Source of the DNA: Bacillota bacterium
Lineage (GTDB): Bacteria > Bacillota > Sulfobacillia > JAUYEG01
Reading direction: 5' to 3'
NCBI GenBank assembly: GCA_030691505.1
Contig: JAUYEG010000010.1
Location: forward strand, 1-43,276
DNA length: 43,276 nucleotides
The notes below the pieces were generated by a model, which worked only from the letters and a program-made list of their open reading frames with translations, was not told the DNA's origin and did no database searches. This document shows positions 16,142 to 23,868 of this stretch, one piece after another; position 1 is the stretch's first letter; the number at the start of each line of letters is the position of its first letter. A program made the position numbers and the translations under genes.

Positions 16142-16809
16142 GCCTGGGGTCCCGCGGCTGCCAGGCCGGCGCGGGCGCTGACGGTTTGGCGCAGGCGTTC
16201 GAGGCAGCGCTGCAGTTCGGGGGCCATGACCCGAAACGCCACGGGGTTGACCACGAGGCGCGCGGACGAAGAGACTATGACGGCGGTTTCGACAAGACCG
16301 TTGCTCTTGAGGGTGCGCCCGGTCTGCACAAGGTCGACGACGGCGTCGGCCAGGCCCAGCGCGGCAGCCATCTCGACCGCCCCATGAACCTCGACCACCT
16401 GGGCCGAACTGCCACCGGCCTGCAAGAATCCTTCGGTCAAGCGGGGGTACTTGGTCGCCACCCGGCGTAGCGCGCGCAAGTCGGTGGGCGCCGTCCGCGC
16501 ATGGGCGGCGGCCGCCGGCACGGCAAGTACCAGGCGGCAGCACCCGAATTTGAGATCCAGCAACTCAATGACCTGCCGGGGGTGCTCGAGCAGGGTGTCC
16601 TTGCCCGCCACGCCCAGGTCCGCCACGCCGTTCTCAACGTACAGGCCCACGTCGCGGGGACGCGCAAGCAGAAACCGCCACCCCTCGCGCTCGATCACGA
16701 GGTCCGGTGACCCGGCGTCCCCCGCGTCCACCGGCAGACCGGAGGCTGCCAGCAGGCCGAGCGCGTCAGGGAGCATCCTGCCGCGAGGCAGGGCCACGGC
16801 GATGGGCAT
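16138..16809 (-). CDS. hisG: ATP phosphoribosyltransferase, short (HisZ-dependent) form
   Basis: First enzyme of histidine synthesis: ATP + PRPP to phosphoribosyl-ATP. At 223 residues it is the short form that lacks the regulatory C-terminal ACT-like domain and needs HisZ, whose gene lies just upstream. Motifs are MPIAVALPRGRMLPDAL, DLGVAGKDTLLEH, the FGCCRLVLAVP stretch and the PRPP-binding AVVDLVQTGRTLKSNGL. ATG at 16809 has GGAGGTG upstream; longer frames upstream are not needed. It overlaps hisD by ATGA. Histidine feedback would act on the HisG-HisZ complex. Confidence 0.95.
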   Translation of the reverse strand: MPIAVALPRGRMLPDALGLLAASGLPVDAGDAGSPDLVIEREGWRFLLARPRDVGLYVENGVADLGVAGKDTLLEHPRQVIELLDLKFGCCRLVLAVPAAAAHARTAPTDLRALRRVATKYPRLTEGFLQAGGSSAQVVEVHGAVEMAAALGLADAVVDLVQTGRTLKSNGLVETAVIVSSSARLVVNPVAFRVMAPELQRCLERLRQTVSARAGLAAAGPQA

Positions 16810-16870
16810 GGGGTACACCTCCGGATTAGTTTGGGCTGCTCCCCCTGCGGGCACGCGGAGGGATGTGCAG

Positions 16871-18154
16871 CTAGTGGATGCTCTGATGGCCCGCGGCCAT
16901 CGCAGGAGGGTCGTCGGTGAACCCCGGCGACGCCGCAAGAACCCTGATCTCGCGGTAGGCGCCGCCCTCACAATAGAGGAGGCGCACCGCCCCACGGGCG
17001 CGGCACGCGTTCAGGGCTGCCGAGAGCGGCTCCGGCACGAGGCGGGTTTCAACCCGGAAGCCCGCGGCGCGGAGGGTGGCCGCGATGGCCATCGCGCTCC
17101 GGCGCTCACCCCGGCAGGCTGTGGCCACGACGACCGGCCCCCTGCCGTCTGGCTCTCCCTGCCCACGCCCCGGGTTCGCCGCAGCGGTGATGTCGAGCGC
17201 AAACCCGGTCGCCGGTACGGCCAGGCCGAATCGCTCCAGCAGGCGGTCATAGCGCCCTCCCCCGGCGATAGGCCTGGCCAGACCATTGACTGTAACCTCG
17301 AACACCATCCCCGTGTAGTAGTCAAGATCGCGGAGCAGGGACAGATCGAGCGCGAGGTCCTCGACGCCGTAGTCCTCAAGCGCGCCAAAAAGGGCCTCCA
17401 GCTCGGCGGCCCCGGAGGCGAGGCCCTCACCCGCCCTGCCCAGCCCGGCGAGGATTGCACCGGCCTGCGGACGGGCGTACGGACCGCCCGCGATCAGGGC
17501 GGCCAGCTCGGGGCCGAGCAGGCCCTGAAGCGCCACAAGGTCACGCTGGCGGGCGGCGGCGCGGAACTCGGCGGCGCGTTGGGCGGACGGCGCGGCGGCA
17601 GCGGCTAGGGCCTGCCAGGCGAGGCCGGCGTGACCCACCACCACCCGGGCGCGCCCGGGCAGCAGCGCGTTGACCGCTGCAAGAGCCACGGCGATGACCT
17701 CGGCGTCGGCCTCGGCATCAGCGCCGGCGGCAGCCATGCCTATGAGCTCCACCCCGCCCTGCTGAAATGAGTGTGGGGTGCCGCTGCCAGGGCTCTCCGA
17801 ACGAAAGACGGGCCCCGCGTAGCACAGCCGCAGCGGAAGGGCGGCGGCCAACTCCTGCTGCGTCGCGCCGGAAAGCTGCGCGGCCGCCATCCGGGCGATA
17901 CCGGCCGTCATCTCGGGACGAAGCGCTAGCAGCTTGCCGTTGCGGTCCAGGAAACGGTAGACGCGCTCCTCCGAAAAGGATGCGCCACCGCAGGCAAACG
18001 TCTCAAAGTACTCAAACACGGGGGGCTCTACCCGCCGGTAACCCCAGTTGGCGAAAAGGCTGACCAACTGAGCCGTCAGGGTCTCGATGGCCTCCCGCTC
18101 CGCGGGCCCCTGGTCCACGACGCCGGCGGGAAGGCGGTAGCGCGCCTGTTCCAT
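16871..18154 (-). CDS. hisZ: ATP phosphoribosyltransferase regulatory subunit
   Basis: HisZ is a histidyl-tRNA-synthetase-like protein (427 residues) that forms a hetero-octamer with short HisG and gives histidine feedback. Class II synthetase-like motifs are seen: LLALRPEMTAGIARM, LCYAGPVFRSESPGSGTPHSFQQGGVELIG and the C-terminal AGGGRYDRLLERFG. The last ~110 residues look like a degenerate anticodon-binding-like domain (VVVATACRGERRSAMAIA ...). A true HisS is less likely because of the missing synthetase signature details and the his-operon position. ATG at 18154 follows GGAGGTGAACCGGC. It is the first gene of the his operon. Confidence 0.94.
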   Translation of the reverse strand: MEQARYRLPAGVVDQGPAEREAIETLTAQLVSLFANWGYRRVEPPVFEYFETFACGGASFSEERVYRFLDRNGKLLALRPEMTAGIARMAAAQLSGATQQELAAALPLRLCYAGPVFRSESPGSGTPHSFQQGGVELIGMAAAGADAEADAEVIAVALAAVNALLPGRARVVVGHAGLAWQALAAAAAPSAQRAAEFRAAARQRDLVALQGLLGPELAALIAGGPYARPQAGAILAGLGRAGEGLASGAAELEALFGALEDYGVEDLALDLSLLRDLDYYTGMVFEVTVNGLARPIAGGGRYDRLLERFGLAVPATGFALDITAAANPGRGQGEPDGRGPVVVATACRGERRSAMAIAATLRAAGFRVETRLVPEPLSAALNACRARGAVRLLYCEGGAYREIRVLAASPGFTDDPPAMAAGHQSIH

Positions 18155-18192
18155 GCCGGTTCACCTCCGTGGCTTTGGGGATGTCGTTTCTT

Positions 18193-18216
18193 TATCATAG
18201 TATCATGATATCACGT
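18193..18216. promoter_or_regulatory. Tandem 8-bp TATCAT repeats before hisZ (candidate YerC/HisR operator)
   Basis: Three direct repeats with an exact 8-bp period: TATCATAG, TATCATGA, TATCACGT. The centre contains the palindrome TATCATGATA. This AT-rich patch stands out in GC-rich DNA about 40-60 bases upstream of the hisZ start. On the minus strand it contains TATGAT and TATCAT, either of which could be a -10 element. TrpR-family dimers bind tandemly at 8-bp spacing, and a TrpR relative (YerC) is encoded just upstream. Operator function is inference. Confidence 0.5.
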
Positions 18217-18400
18217 CACACTGCGGAGCCTAACACGCTTGGCAGCGGGGCGTCAATAGGTCGCGAGACGACGCGACGCGGCTTTGGGGGACGCAGATCG
18301 AGGTCGAGAGACGTGGGCCGAGTTGCGCAGTGACGCAGGTCGAGGGAGGAGAGGAGGACGAGAGGATGAGAGGATGAGAGCAAATTGACAAAGCCAACGG

Positions 18401-18421
18401 CCGGGCGGGCAATCCGCCCGG
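18401..18421 (-). terminator. Hairpin downstream of yerC
   Basis: CCGGGCGG-GCAAT-CCGCCCGG, an 8-bp GC stem with a five-base loop, begins 15 bases beyond the yerC stop codon. On the minus strand it is followed by CCGTTGGCTTTGTC, a weak U-tract. It may partly separate yerC from the his operon. Confidence 0.5.
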
Positions 18422-18436
18422 GACGTCAGCGGGAAG

Positions 18437-18742
18437 TCACTCGGGCTCGCCTGTGCTGCGTGCGTGCGCCAACTGGTAGCCGCCGGAGCCGTACTCCACG
18501 AACCGCTTGACCCGGCTGATTGTCGCGCTGCTTGCGCCGGTGGCGCGCTCGATGTCGTCATACTTGGCGCCCTGGAGGATAAGCCCGGCGACGGCAAACC
18601 GCTGAGACATGGCTTTGAGCTCAGCGACGGTACACAGGTCGTCAAAGAACCGGTAGCACTCCTCCACGTCGCGCAGCGCCAGCACTGCCTCAAGCAGCTG
18701 CTCCAGGCCAGGGAGACCTCTAAGCCGGCCGGTGTATGTCAC
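18437..18742 (-). CDS. yerC: YerC/YecD-type TrpR-family regulator, probable his repressor
   Basis: 101 residues of a TrpR-like all-helical DNA-binding protein: LLEAVLALRDVEECYRFFDDLCT, AELKAMSQRFAVAGLILQG, then the helix-turn-helix YDDIERATGASSATISRVKRFVEYG. I chose GTG at 18742 (VTYTGRLRG) because GAGGTGG lies about seven bases upstream and the length fits the family (about 95-105); a longer in-frame start at 18838 would add 32 atypical residues inside the GNAT gene. It overlaps the GNAT gene's end by 23 bases and lies directly upstream of hisZ. YerC-type proteins have been proposed as histidine-responsive repressors in Bacillota; that role here is inferred from position. Confidence 0.9.
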   Translation of the reverse strand: MTYTGRLRGLPGLEQLLEAVLALRDVEECYRFFDDLCTVAELKAMSQRFAVAGLILQGAKYDDIERATGASSATISRVKRFVEYGSGGYQLAHARSTGEPE

Positions 18743-19724
18743 TGCTCTCCACCTCGCTCGTCCATGAATAGGAACCAAACTCGCCCGCGCACCAGAACCC
18801 GGTCCGCTCGTAAAGCCGCAGGGCGGCCGCGTTTGCACGGGTCACGCCCAGACTCACGTCGCTAACGCCGCGGCTCGCCAGCAAGTCCAGGGCCCGCGCG
18901 ACGAGCGCCGTGCCCACCCCACGCCCCTGCCAATCGGGGGCAACGGCTACTTCGACGATGAAAGCCTCTCCGGGCCGGCACCGGGAGCATAGCACCACGC
19001 CGATCGAGGTCCCGTCCGGGGTTGTGGCGACCCCCGTGCACCGCCGGTCAAACCGGCCGCAGCTGCCCGCGGCGATGCCGCGCACCGCCGCCCCCGCCTG
19101 CTCCGGATCTAGCAGCTCGGGGTAGATATCCCTGTCCACCGAGCTGCCGTTGGCCCTGCGCAGAACCTCGGTGATCGGCCGGACGTCCGCCGCCTGCCAG
19201 CCCCGCAGCCGGAATGGCCGCCCGTCGCGGCTTATCGCGTCACGGGTGAGGGGCATCCGGGTGCGAGTGGCCGGACGCACAAGCGTCGTCCGCATGATGA
19301 GCCGCGGGACCACGGAAAACCTGCGGTTGGCCCACAGCGCATCCTGGTTGGAGTGGCTCACCATCATGGCCTCGGAGAGAATCCTGCGCGGGGGCAGCCG
19401 CGCCGGGTCATCGCGCAGGTCGGCCAGCGTGGCGTCAAGCAGCCGCTCCTCAACGCCCCGGTTTCGCCACTCATGACCAACATGCAAGAGGCTGATCCGC
19501 GCCGTGCCCCGGTATTCAGCATAGGCAACGATCCCGGCGGTCCGCCTGCCAGCCTGAGCCACATACCCCTCAAACCGGCCGGCCGCAAGTCCCTTGACCA
19601 GCGGACGCATGAGGCTTCTGACGAACCACCCAAAACGCTCGCCGGCCTCCGTCCCGTACTCGGTCAGCAGCGGCCGGAAGCGAAATCCCACCTCCGAGAG
19701 CGGGTGAAGCGGAAACCCGGACAC
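18720..19724 (-). CDS. Tandem GNAT acetyltransferase
   Basis: 334 residues with two GNAT-like domains. The N-terminal one (about 1-150) is divergent (ARISLLHVGHEWRNRGVEERLLDATLADL). The C-terminal one (about 170-325) is clear, with acetyl-CoA-binding motif A (VEVAVAPDWQGRGVGTALVARAL) and motif B (LGVTRANAAALRLYERTGF). The substrate is unknown. It starts at GTG after TGGAGGGGG and overlaps yerC by 23 bases, so both are probably cotranscribed. A link to histidine metabolism is not evident. Confidence 0.88.
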   Translation of the reverse strand: MSGFPLHPLSEVGFRFRPLLTEYGTEAGERFGWFVRSLMRPLVKGLAAGRFEGYVAQAGRRTAGIVAYAEYRGTARISLLHVGHEWRNRGVEERLLDATLADLRDDPARLPPRRILSEAMMVSHSNQDALWANRRFSVVPRLIMRTTLVRPATRTRMPLTRDAISRDGRPFRLRGWQAADVRPITEVLRRANGSSVDRDIYPELLDPEQAGAAVRGIAAGSCGRFDRRCTGVATTPDGTSIGVVLCSRCRPGEAFIVEVAVAPDWQGRGVGTALVARALDLLASRGVSDVSLGVTRANAAALRLYERTGFWCAGEFGSYSWTSEVESSDIHRPA

Positions 19725-19930
19725 CGGCGGACCCCCTCCATCGCCCCAGCCGTTGCGAGTTGTGAGCTGTATGCCGGGAGGTTGGCTTTCTCTGAACCCA
19801 CAGAGCTATCCTGCCCGTTGCAGGCAGGTCCGGCCGGGATGCGGCCGGGGTCCGGCCGCCGCGGAGGAGGAGCGGGGCCACGCGGGCGGAAAGGAGCCAG
19901 TGCATACTCACGTGAGCAGGAGGTAGTGGA

Positions 19931-20758
19931 ATGGCTCAGACGGCCAAGCGGGTCTTCATATCTTGCGACATCGAGGGGATAACGGGTGTGGTCGGACGAG
20001 AACAGGCCGGCCAGACGGGCAAGGACTACGAGCGCGCGCGGCGGCTCATGACGGGCGATGTCAACGCGGCCATTGCCGGCGCGCTGGCCGCCGGGGCGGA
20101 GCGGATTGTCGTCAGCGACGGCCACGGCAACATGCAAAACGTCATCCTCGAGGAACTCGACCCGGCCGCCGAACTGGTGTCCGGCTCACCCAAGCCGCTG
20201 ACGCAGGTGGAGGGCATCGACGAGGGCTTCGACGTGGCCTTCTTCGTCGGCTACCACGCCCGCATGGGAAGCACCGGCGTGCTCTCGCACACCATCTCCG
20301 GCAGCACGGTCGCCAACATATGGGTCAACGAAGTGCTCATGGGCGAAACGGGCATCAACGCCGTTCTGGCCGGCCATTTCGGGGTGCCCGTCGGGCTGGT
20401 GTCCGGCGACCAGTGTGTCTGCGCTGAAGCGCGCGAGCTGCTCCCGGCCGTCAAAACGGCTGTCGTGAAGCATGCCATCACGCGCTATTCGGCGCGGTGC
20501 ATGCACCCTGAGAGGTCGCGCGAGCTCATTCGCGGCGCCGCCGAGGCGGCGATGCGCGATGTCGAAACGATGGCTCCCTACCAGGTTGTCACTCCCGTCA
20601 CGTTTGCGATTCAGTTCAAGGACACCGGGATGGCCGAGGCGGCGGTGAGGATGGCCGGGGTCAAGGTCATCAACCCGTCGACGCTCTCGTTCACGCATGA
20701 TAGCCCGGTGGTGGGATTCAAGACGCTCCGTGGCATGATCGGACTTGCCGCCGGCTAG
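19931..20758 (+). CDS. M55-family D-aminopeptidase (DppA-like)
   Basis: 275-residue zinc D-aminopeptidase of the DppA type. Metal-site motifs are the N-terminal FISCDIEGITGV (Asp and Glu), VVSDGHGNM (Asp-Gly-His) and GYHARMGS; MGETGINAVLAGHFGVPV is also typical. DppA releases N-terminal D-amino acids, mostly D-Ala, from short peptides and is linked to peptidoglycan peptide use. ATG at 19931 has AGGAGG upstream. The 206-base divergent region before it contains the 10-bp palindrome CTCACGTGAG near the start. No peptide transporter lies next to it; the downstream neighbour is a LexA-controlled small gene. Confidence 0.92.
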   Translation: MAQTAKRVFISCDIEGITGVVGREQAGQTGKDYERARRLMTGDVNAAIAGALAAGAERIVVSDGHGNMQNVILEELDPAAELVSGSPKPLTQVEGIDEGFDVAFFVGYHARMGSTGVLSHTISGSTVANIWVNEVLMGETGINAVLAGHFGVPVGLVSGDQCVCAEARELLPAVKTAVVKHAITRYSARCMHPERSRELIRGAAEAAMRDVETMAPYQVVTPVTFAIQFKDTGMAEAAVRMAGVKVINPSTLSFTHDSPVVGFKTLRGMIGLAAG

Positions 20759-20780
20759 GAGGAGTACGTGCGCCACCTGG

Positions 20781-20811
20781 AGAACATATGTTCGTAAAGA
20801 ACGCATGTTCA
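20781..20811 (+). promoter_or_regulatory. Two LexA (SOS) boxes
   Basis: AGAACATATGTTCG (20781-20794) and AGAACGCATGTTCA (20798-20811) match the Gram-positive LexA consensus CGAAC-N4-GTTCG at 9 of 10 and 8 of 10 fixed positions. They are spaced 17 bp centre to centre. They lie between the aminopeptidase stop and the GTG of the zinc-ribbon gene at 20825. I could not place a confident -35/-10 pair. Confidence 0.75.
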
Positions 20812-20824
20812 GGGAGGCGGGCCG

Positions 20825-21181
20825 GTGTCTACCCTCGGGCCGGCAGATCATCACGGCGACCGCATTGCCGCGAAATACCAGACCGCAGGCGCGATCGTAA
20901 GCTCGGCGGGACAGGGACACGCCGCTGCCAGGCGGCGGCTGGCTGGCTCGCCCTGGCTGCGGTGCATCGCGGGCGCCAATACACCGGAGGCGCGGGCCGC
21001 GTCCGCCGCACAGGCGGGACCAGCCGCATTCGCCGTACCGGCCGTGCCGGTCGGATTTGCTGCACAAGCTGTGCCGGCCCCGCGTTCGCATTCAGGCGGG
21101 TGTCCCGAATGTGGGGGTACCCTCGTACGCGCCGAGGGCTGTCAGCTGTGCAGATCCTGCGGTTTTTCGCCGTGCAGCTGA
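20825..21181 (+). CDS. Small zinc-ribbon protein under LexA boxes, NrdJ-tail-like
   Basis: 118 residues. The N-terminal two thirds is Ala/Pro-rich low complexity. The last 26 residues form a cysteine motif CPECGG...EGCQLCRSCGFSPC (Cys 93, 96, 106, 109, 112 and 117). This closely recalls the C-terminal zinc/redox tail of the B12-dependent ribonucleotide reductase NrdJ. The start GTG has AGGGAGG seven bases upstream, and two LexA boxes lie 14-44 bases upstream. It could be a remnant of an nrdJ gene or a free-standing SOS-induced zinc-ribbon protein. I do not know a characterised homologue. Confidence 0.65.
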   Translation: MSTLGPADHHGDRIAAKYQTAGAIVSSAGQGHAAARRRLAGSPWLRCIAGANTPEARAASAAQAGPAAFAVPAVPVGFAAQAVPAPRSHSGGCPECGGTLVRAEGCQLCRSCGFSPCS

Positions 21182-21193
21182 TCTAGGGGGCCG

Positions 21194-21706
21194 CTACCCG
21201 CGCGCCTTCCCGGAGACGTGCTCCATGTCCAGCGCAAGCACCACGGTCTGCGCGGCACGCTCAGCGTAGGCCGCCGCTGCGGGCGTGCCCGCCGTAGGCA
21301 CCGCAATGCCGTGGTGACGGCAGATTGCGTCCAGCGCCGCCAGCTTGGCCTCGCCTGCAGTCAGCTCAAAGACCCGTCCAAACACCAGCACGCTGCGGTA
21401 GGTAATCGTCGTGGCGCACGGGGTTTCGCCCGGGTCCACCGCCCCGGGCTCGGTCACGCACAGCACCGCCAGGGGGTTGTCCCGCAGGAAGTCGAGCTTT
21501 TGCCCGGATGTGGCGCAGTGGAAACAGATACGGTCGCCGTCGCGTCCGTAGCTCAGCGGGATGGCGTAGGGCTGTCCGGCGCGATCAGCCATGGCGAGGA
21601 TCCCGAAGGTGGCCCGGTCCAGCAGGGCCACCGCCCCCTCCCTGTCCATCGTCCTGTCCTTGCGGCGTGCAGGACGGTACCATGAGCCTGGCTTCGTTTC
21701 GTCCAA
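21194..21706 (-). CDS. PNPOx-like flavin-binding protein (NimA-type)
   Basis: 170 residues of the split-barrel pyridoxamine-phosphate-oxidase-like fold. Features are ARRKDRTMDREGAVALLDRATFGILAMAD, GQPYAIPLSYGRDGDRICFHCATSGQKLDFLRDNP and later TYRSVLVFGRVFEL. Members bind FMN or a related cofactor; the nitroimidazole-resistance proteins (Nim) belong here. I prefer TTG at 21706 with GAGAGGAGAGG upstream because the RRKDR segment is conserved near the family's N-terminus; an ATG at 21649 with AAGGA is the alternative. It is convergent with the zinc-ribbon gene (12 bases apart). Confidence 0.85.
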   Translation of the reverse strand: MDETKPGSWYRPARRKDRTMDREGAVALLDRATFGILAMADRAGQPYAIPLSYGRDGDRICFHCATSGQKLDFLRDNPLAVLCVTEPGAVDPGETPCATTITYRSVLVFGRVFELTAGEAKLAALDAICRHHGIAVPTAGTPAAAAYAERAAQTVVLALDMEHVSGKARG

Positions 21707-21867
21707 TCGGTTCCTCTCCTCTCGGGGTCGCGCGCGCGGCTTGACCCCATGGCTCCTTTCCCCATGCTAACAGAAAGCTAGGCGGCGCATGCGCCGGTCC
21801 CATTGAGCAGGATGGCGCGGCGGCTCAGAGAATGTCCAGCCAGACAAGGTCGCGAGGAGGAACAACC

Positions 21868-23049
21868 ATGGTCAAGCCGCCAGCCTATGACCTCGAAAAG
21901 GTGCGCGCCGATTTCCCCGCCGCCACGAGTTGCTGCTATCTCAACACAGGGACGCTCGGCCCGTCGCCGACGGTAGTCACGGACCGGTTCCTCGCCGCAT
22001 ACCGGGCCTGGCAAGACAGCTACCCAGGCCAGCCCGACCAGTACGGCGCGACGCGCGCGCTCATGGAGCTTGCCCGGCCGCGCGTGGCCCGCCTGATCGG
22101 CGCGCAAGCCGGGGAGATTACCCTCACGGGAAACAGCACCGACGGCGTCAACATCGTTGCCCAGGGGCTGGACTACAGCCAGCGCAACGAGGTCGTCATC
22201 ACCGATCAAGAACACCCCGCGGTTTTCGTTCCCTGGCTCAACCTGGCCGCCCGCGGGCTGGTTGAGGTGAAGATGCTTCATTGGCACAAGGACCCGGCGC
22301 ACACGCTGCGCGGGCTGCGCTCGCTCCTGGGGGCCAAGACCGCCCTCGTGTGCCTGAGCCACGTGTCCTCGATGACGGGCATGGTCTTGCCGGTGCGCGA
22401 GGTATCCGACCTGGCCCATGAGGCCGGGGCGCTGGCCATGTACGACGGCGCCCAGGCGGCCGGGCAGGTGCCGGTGGACGTTCGCGCGGACGGCTGCGAC
22501 CTGTATACCCTAAATGGGCACAAGTGGCTTCACGGCACGGTCGGCACGGGGGCTTTGTTTATCAGCCGCGAGCTGCTCCCTCTGGTGCGGCCGGCCGCGG
22601 TGGGCAGCGGCACTGCAACCAGCTACGGGTACCCCGGCTCGACGGATATGGCCTGGCGCGAGGACGTGACCAAATTCGAGTTTGGCACGCGCAATTGGAC
22701 CGTTTACGCCGGGTGGGCCGAATCGCTGGACTACCTGGACCGGCTCGGCCTCGACAAAATCAGGCGGCACCAGTTGGAGCTCGGCGACTACCTGCGCGGT
22801 GGGCTCGAATCCATGCCGGGCATCAAGGTTGTCGGAGCGGACCAACCGGAGCTGCGAAGCGGTCTCGTCGCTTTCAGCGTGGAGGGGCACGATGCGGCCG
22901 AGCTGTGCGCTTCCCTGTGGCGTGACCACCGAATCGCCACACGCCCCGCGCGCGAGATCAACGCCGTGCGGGCTTCGCTCGCTGTGTTCACGACCCCCGG
23001 GGACGTCGACGAGCTGCTACGCGCGCTCCGCACGATGGTTCGCGCGTGA
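21868..23049 (+). CDS. Class V aminotransferase / cysteine-desulfurase-like PLP enzyme
   Basis: 393 residues, fold type I, class V. Motifs: CCYLNTGTLGPSP at the N-terminus, LTGNSTDGVNIVAQGL, TDQEHPAV, LSHVSSMTGMVLPV, YDGAQAAGQVPVDV and the PLP lysine in LNGHKWLHG. The class includes isopenicillin-N-epimerase-like and desulfurase-like proteins; the substrate cannot be assigned. I start at ATG 21868 (MVKPPAYDLEKV) with GAGGAGG upstream. Its stop overlaps the LysE gene (GTGA at 23046), suggesting that the exporter handles an amino acid related to this enzyme's substrate. Confidence 0.9.
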   Translation: MVKPPAYDLEKVRADFPAATSCCYLNTGTLGPSPTVVTDRFLAAYRAWQDSYPGQPDQYGATRALMELARPRVARLIGAQAGEITLTGNSTDGVNIVAQGLDYSQRNEVVITDQEHPAVFVPWLNLAARGLVEVKMLHWHKDPAHTLRGLRSLLGAKTALVCLSHVSSMTGMVLPVREVSDLAHEAGALAMYDGAQAAGQVPVDVRADGCDLYTLNGHKWLHGTVGTGALFISRELLPLVRPAAVGSGTATSYGYPGSTDMAWREDVTKFEFGTRNWTVYAGWAESLDYLDRLGLDKIRRHQLELGDYLRGGLESMPGIKVVGADQPELRSGLVAFSVEGHDAAELCASLWRDHRIATRPAREINAVRASLAVFTTPGDVDELLRALRTMVRA

Positions 23050-23810
23050 AACGTCCCGCCTCGGCGAGGCTTCGAGGGGGCGGCGCGCCCTGGGGGCGGC
23101 GGCCCTGGATACGCGTCTTCGCCACCGCCTTCGTGGTCGGGTTTTCCGGCGCGCTGTCACCCGGGCCGCTCACGGTGGCCACAATCCACGAGGCCGCGCG
23201 GATCGGCTGGGTGGCCGGACCTCTTGCGACCCTCACCCACGGCCTGCTGGAATTGCTCATGGTTGCGGCTTTGGGCCTGGGGCTGTCGCGGGTGCTCCGG
23301 CGAGGCGCCGTCGCCGGGACGATAGCGCTTGCCGGGGGCCTGGTGCTGGTGTGGATGGGCTGGACCATGATCGCCGGGGCGCCGGCCGCCGTGCTGCCGG
23401 GGTTGGGGTGCGGTCCTGAAGAAGGCTCGTCCTATGCCCTGGGCGGCCCGCTGCTGGCCGGGATTCTTGCCACCCTGGGCAACCCGTACTGGTTTCTGTG
23501 GTGGGCGACTGTGGGCGCATCGCAGCTGGCATGGTCACGCGAAAGGACGCCCGGCGGCCCTTTGACCTTTTGGGCCGGGCACGTGATGGCCGACCTGGTC
23601 TGGCTGGCGGCGCTCGCTGCAGCCGTCGCCACGGGCCGGCGTCTCTTGACGGACGCGATCTACCGCGGGCTGCTGTACTTGCTCGGCGCGGCTATGGTCC
23701 TGCTCGGGGTGTATTTCGCCGCAAGCGCGGCGCGGCTCTACCGGGGACCGGCGGGCAGCGGGCGACAGAGTGCCGGCCCAGGCGGCATCGCCGGCACCGG
23801 CCGCGAGTAA
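23046..23810 (+). CDS. LysE/RhtB-family amino acid exporter
   Basis: 254 residues with about six membrane segments. The N-terminal family signature is FATAFVVGFSGALSPGPLTVATIHEA, and the mid-protein ILATLGNPYWFLWWATVG stretch is typical. LysE-type proteins export amino acids or derivatives. It starts at GTG, overlapping the aminotransferase stop by four bases. The C-terminal ~25 residues are a hydrophilic Gly/Arg-rich tail. The substrate is unknown. Confidence 0.9.
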   Translation: MKRPASARLRGGGAPWGRRPWIRVFATAFVVGFSGALSPGPLTVATIHEAARIGWVAGPLATLTHGLLELLMVAALGLGLSRVLRRGAVAGTIALAGGLVLVWMGWTMIAGAPAAVLPGLGCGPEEGSSYALGGPLLAGILATLGNPYWFLWWATVGASQLAWSRERTPGGPLTFWAGHVMADLVWLAALAAAVATGRRLLTDAIYRGLLYLLGAAMVLLGVYFAASAARLYRGPAGSGRQSAGPGGIAGTGRE

Positions 23811-23868
23811 CACTGGCTACCCCGCCGATCTGGAGATTTGGATAACGCCATTCGGCGCTGCGCGGCGC

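Noticed and set aside
16142-16543. N-terminal extension of hisD
   Set aside because: The open frame upstream lies inside hisG and encodes Arg/Gly-rich sequence unlike HisD; the ATGA overlap at 16138-16141 gives the normal length.
16810-16995. N-terminal extension of hisG
   Set aside because: It is unlike HisG and partly overlaps hisZ; ATG at 16809 with GGAGGTG gives the conserved start.
20788-21186. Alternative plus-strand frame over the zinc-ribbon gene
   Set aside because: It starts inside a LexA box, has no ribosome binding site and encodes an Arg-rich sequence without pattern; the frame from 20825 has the cysteine motif and a good ribosome binding site.
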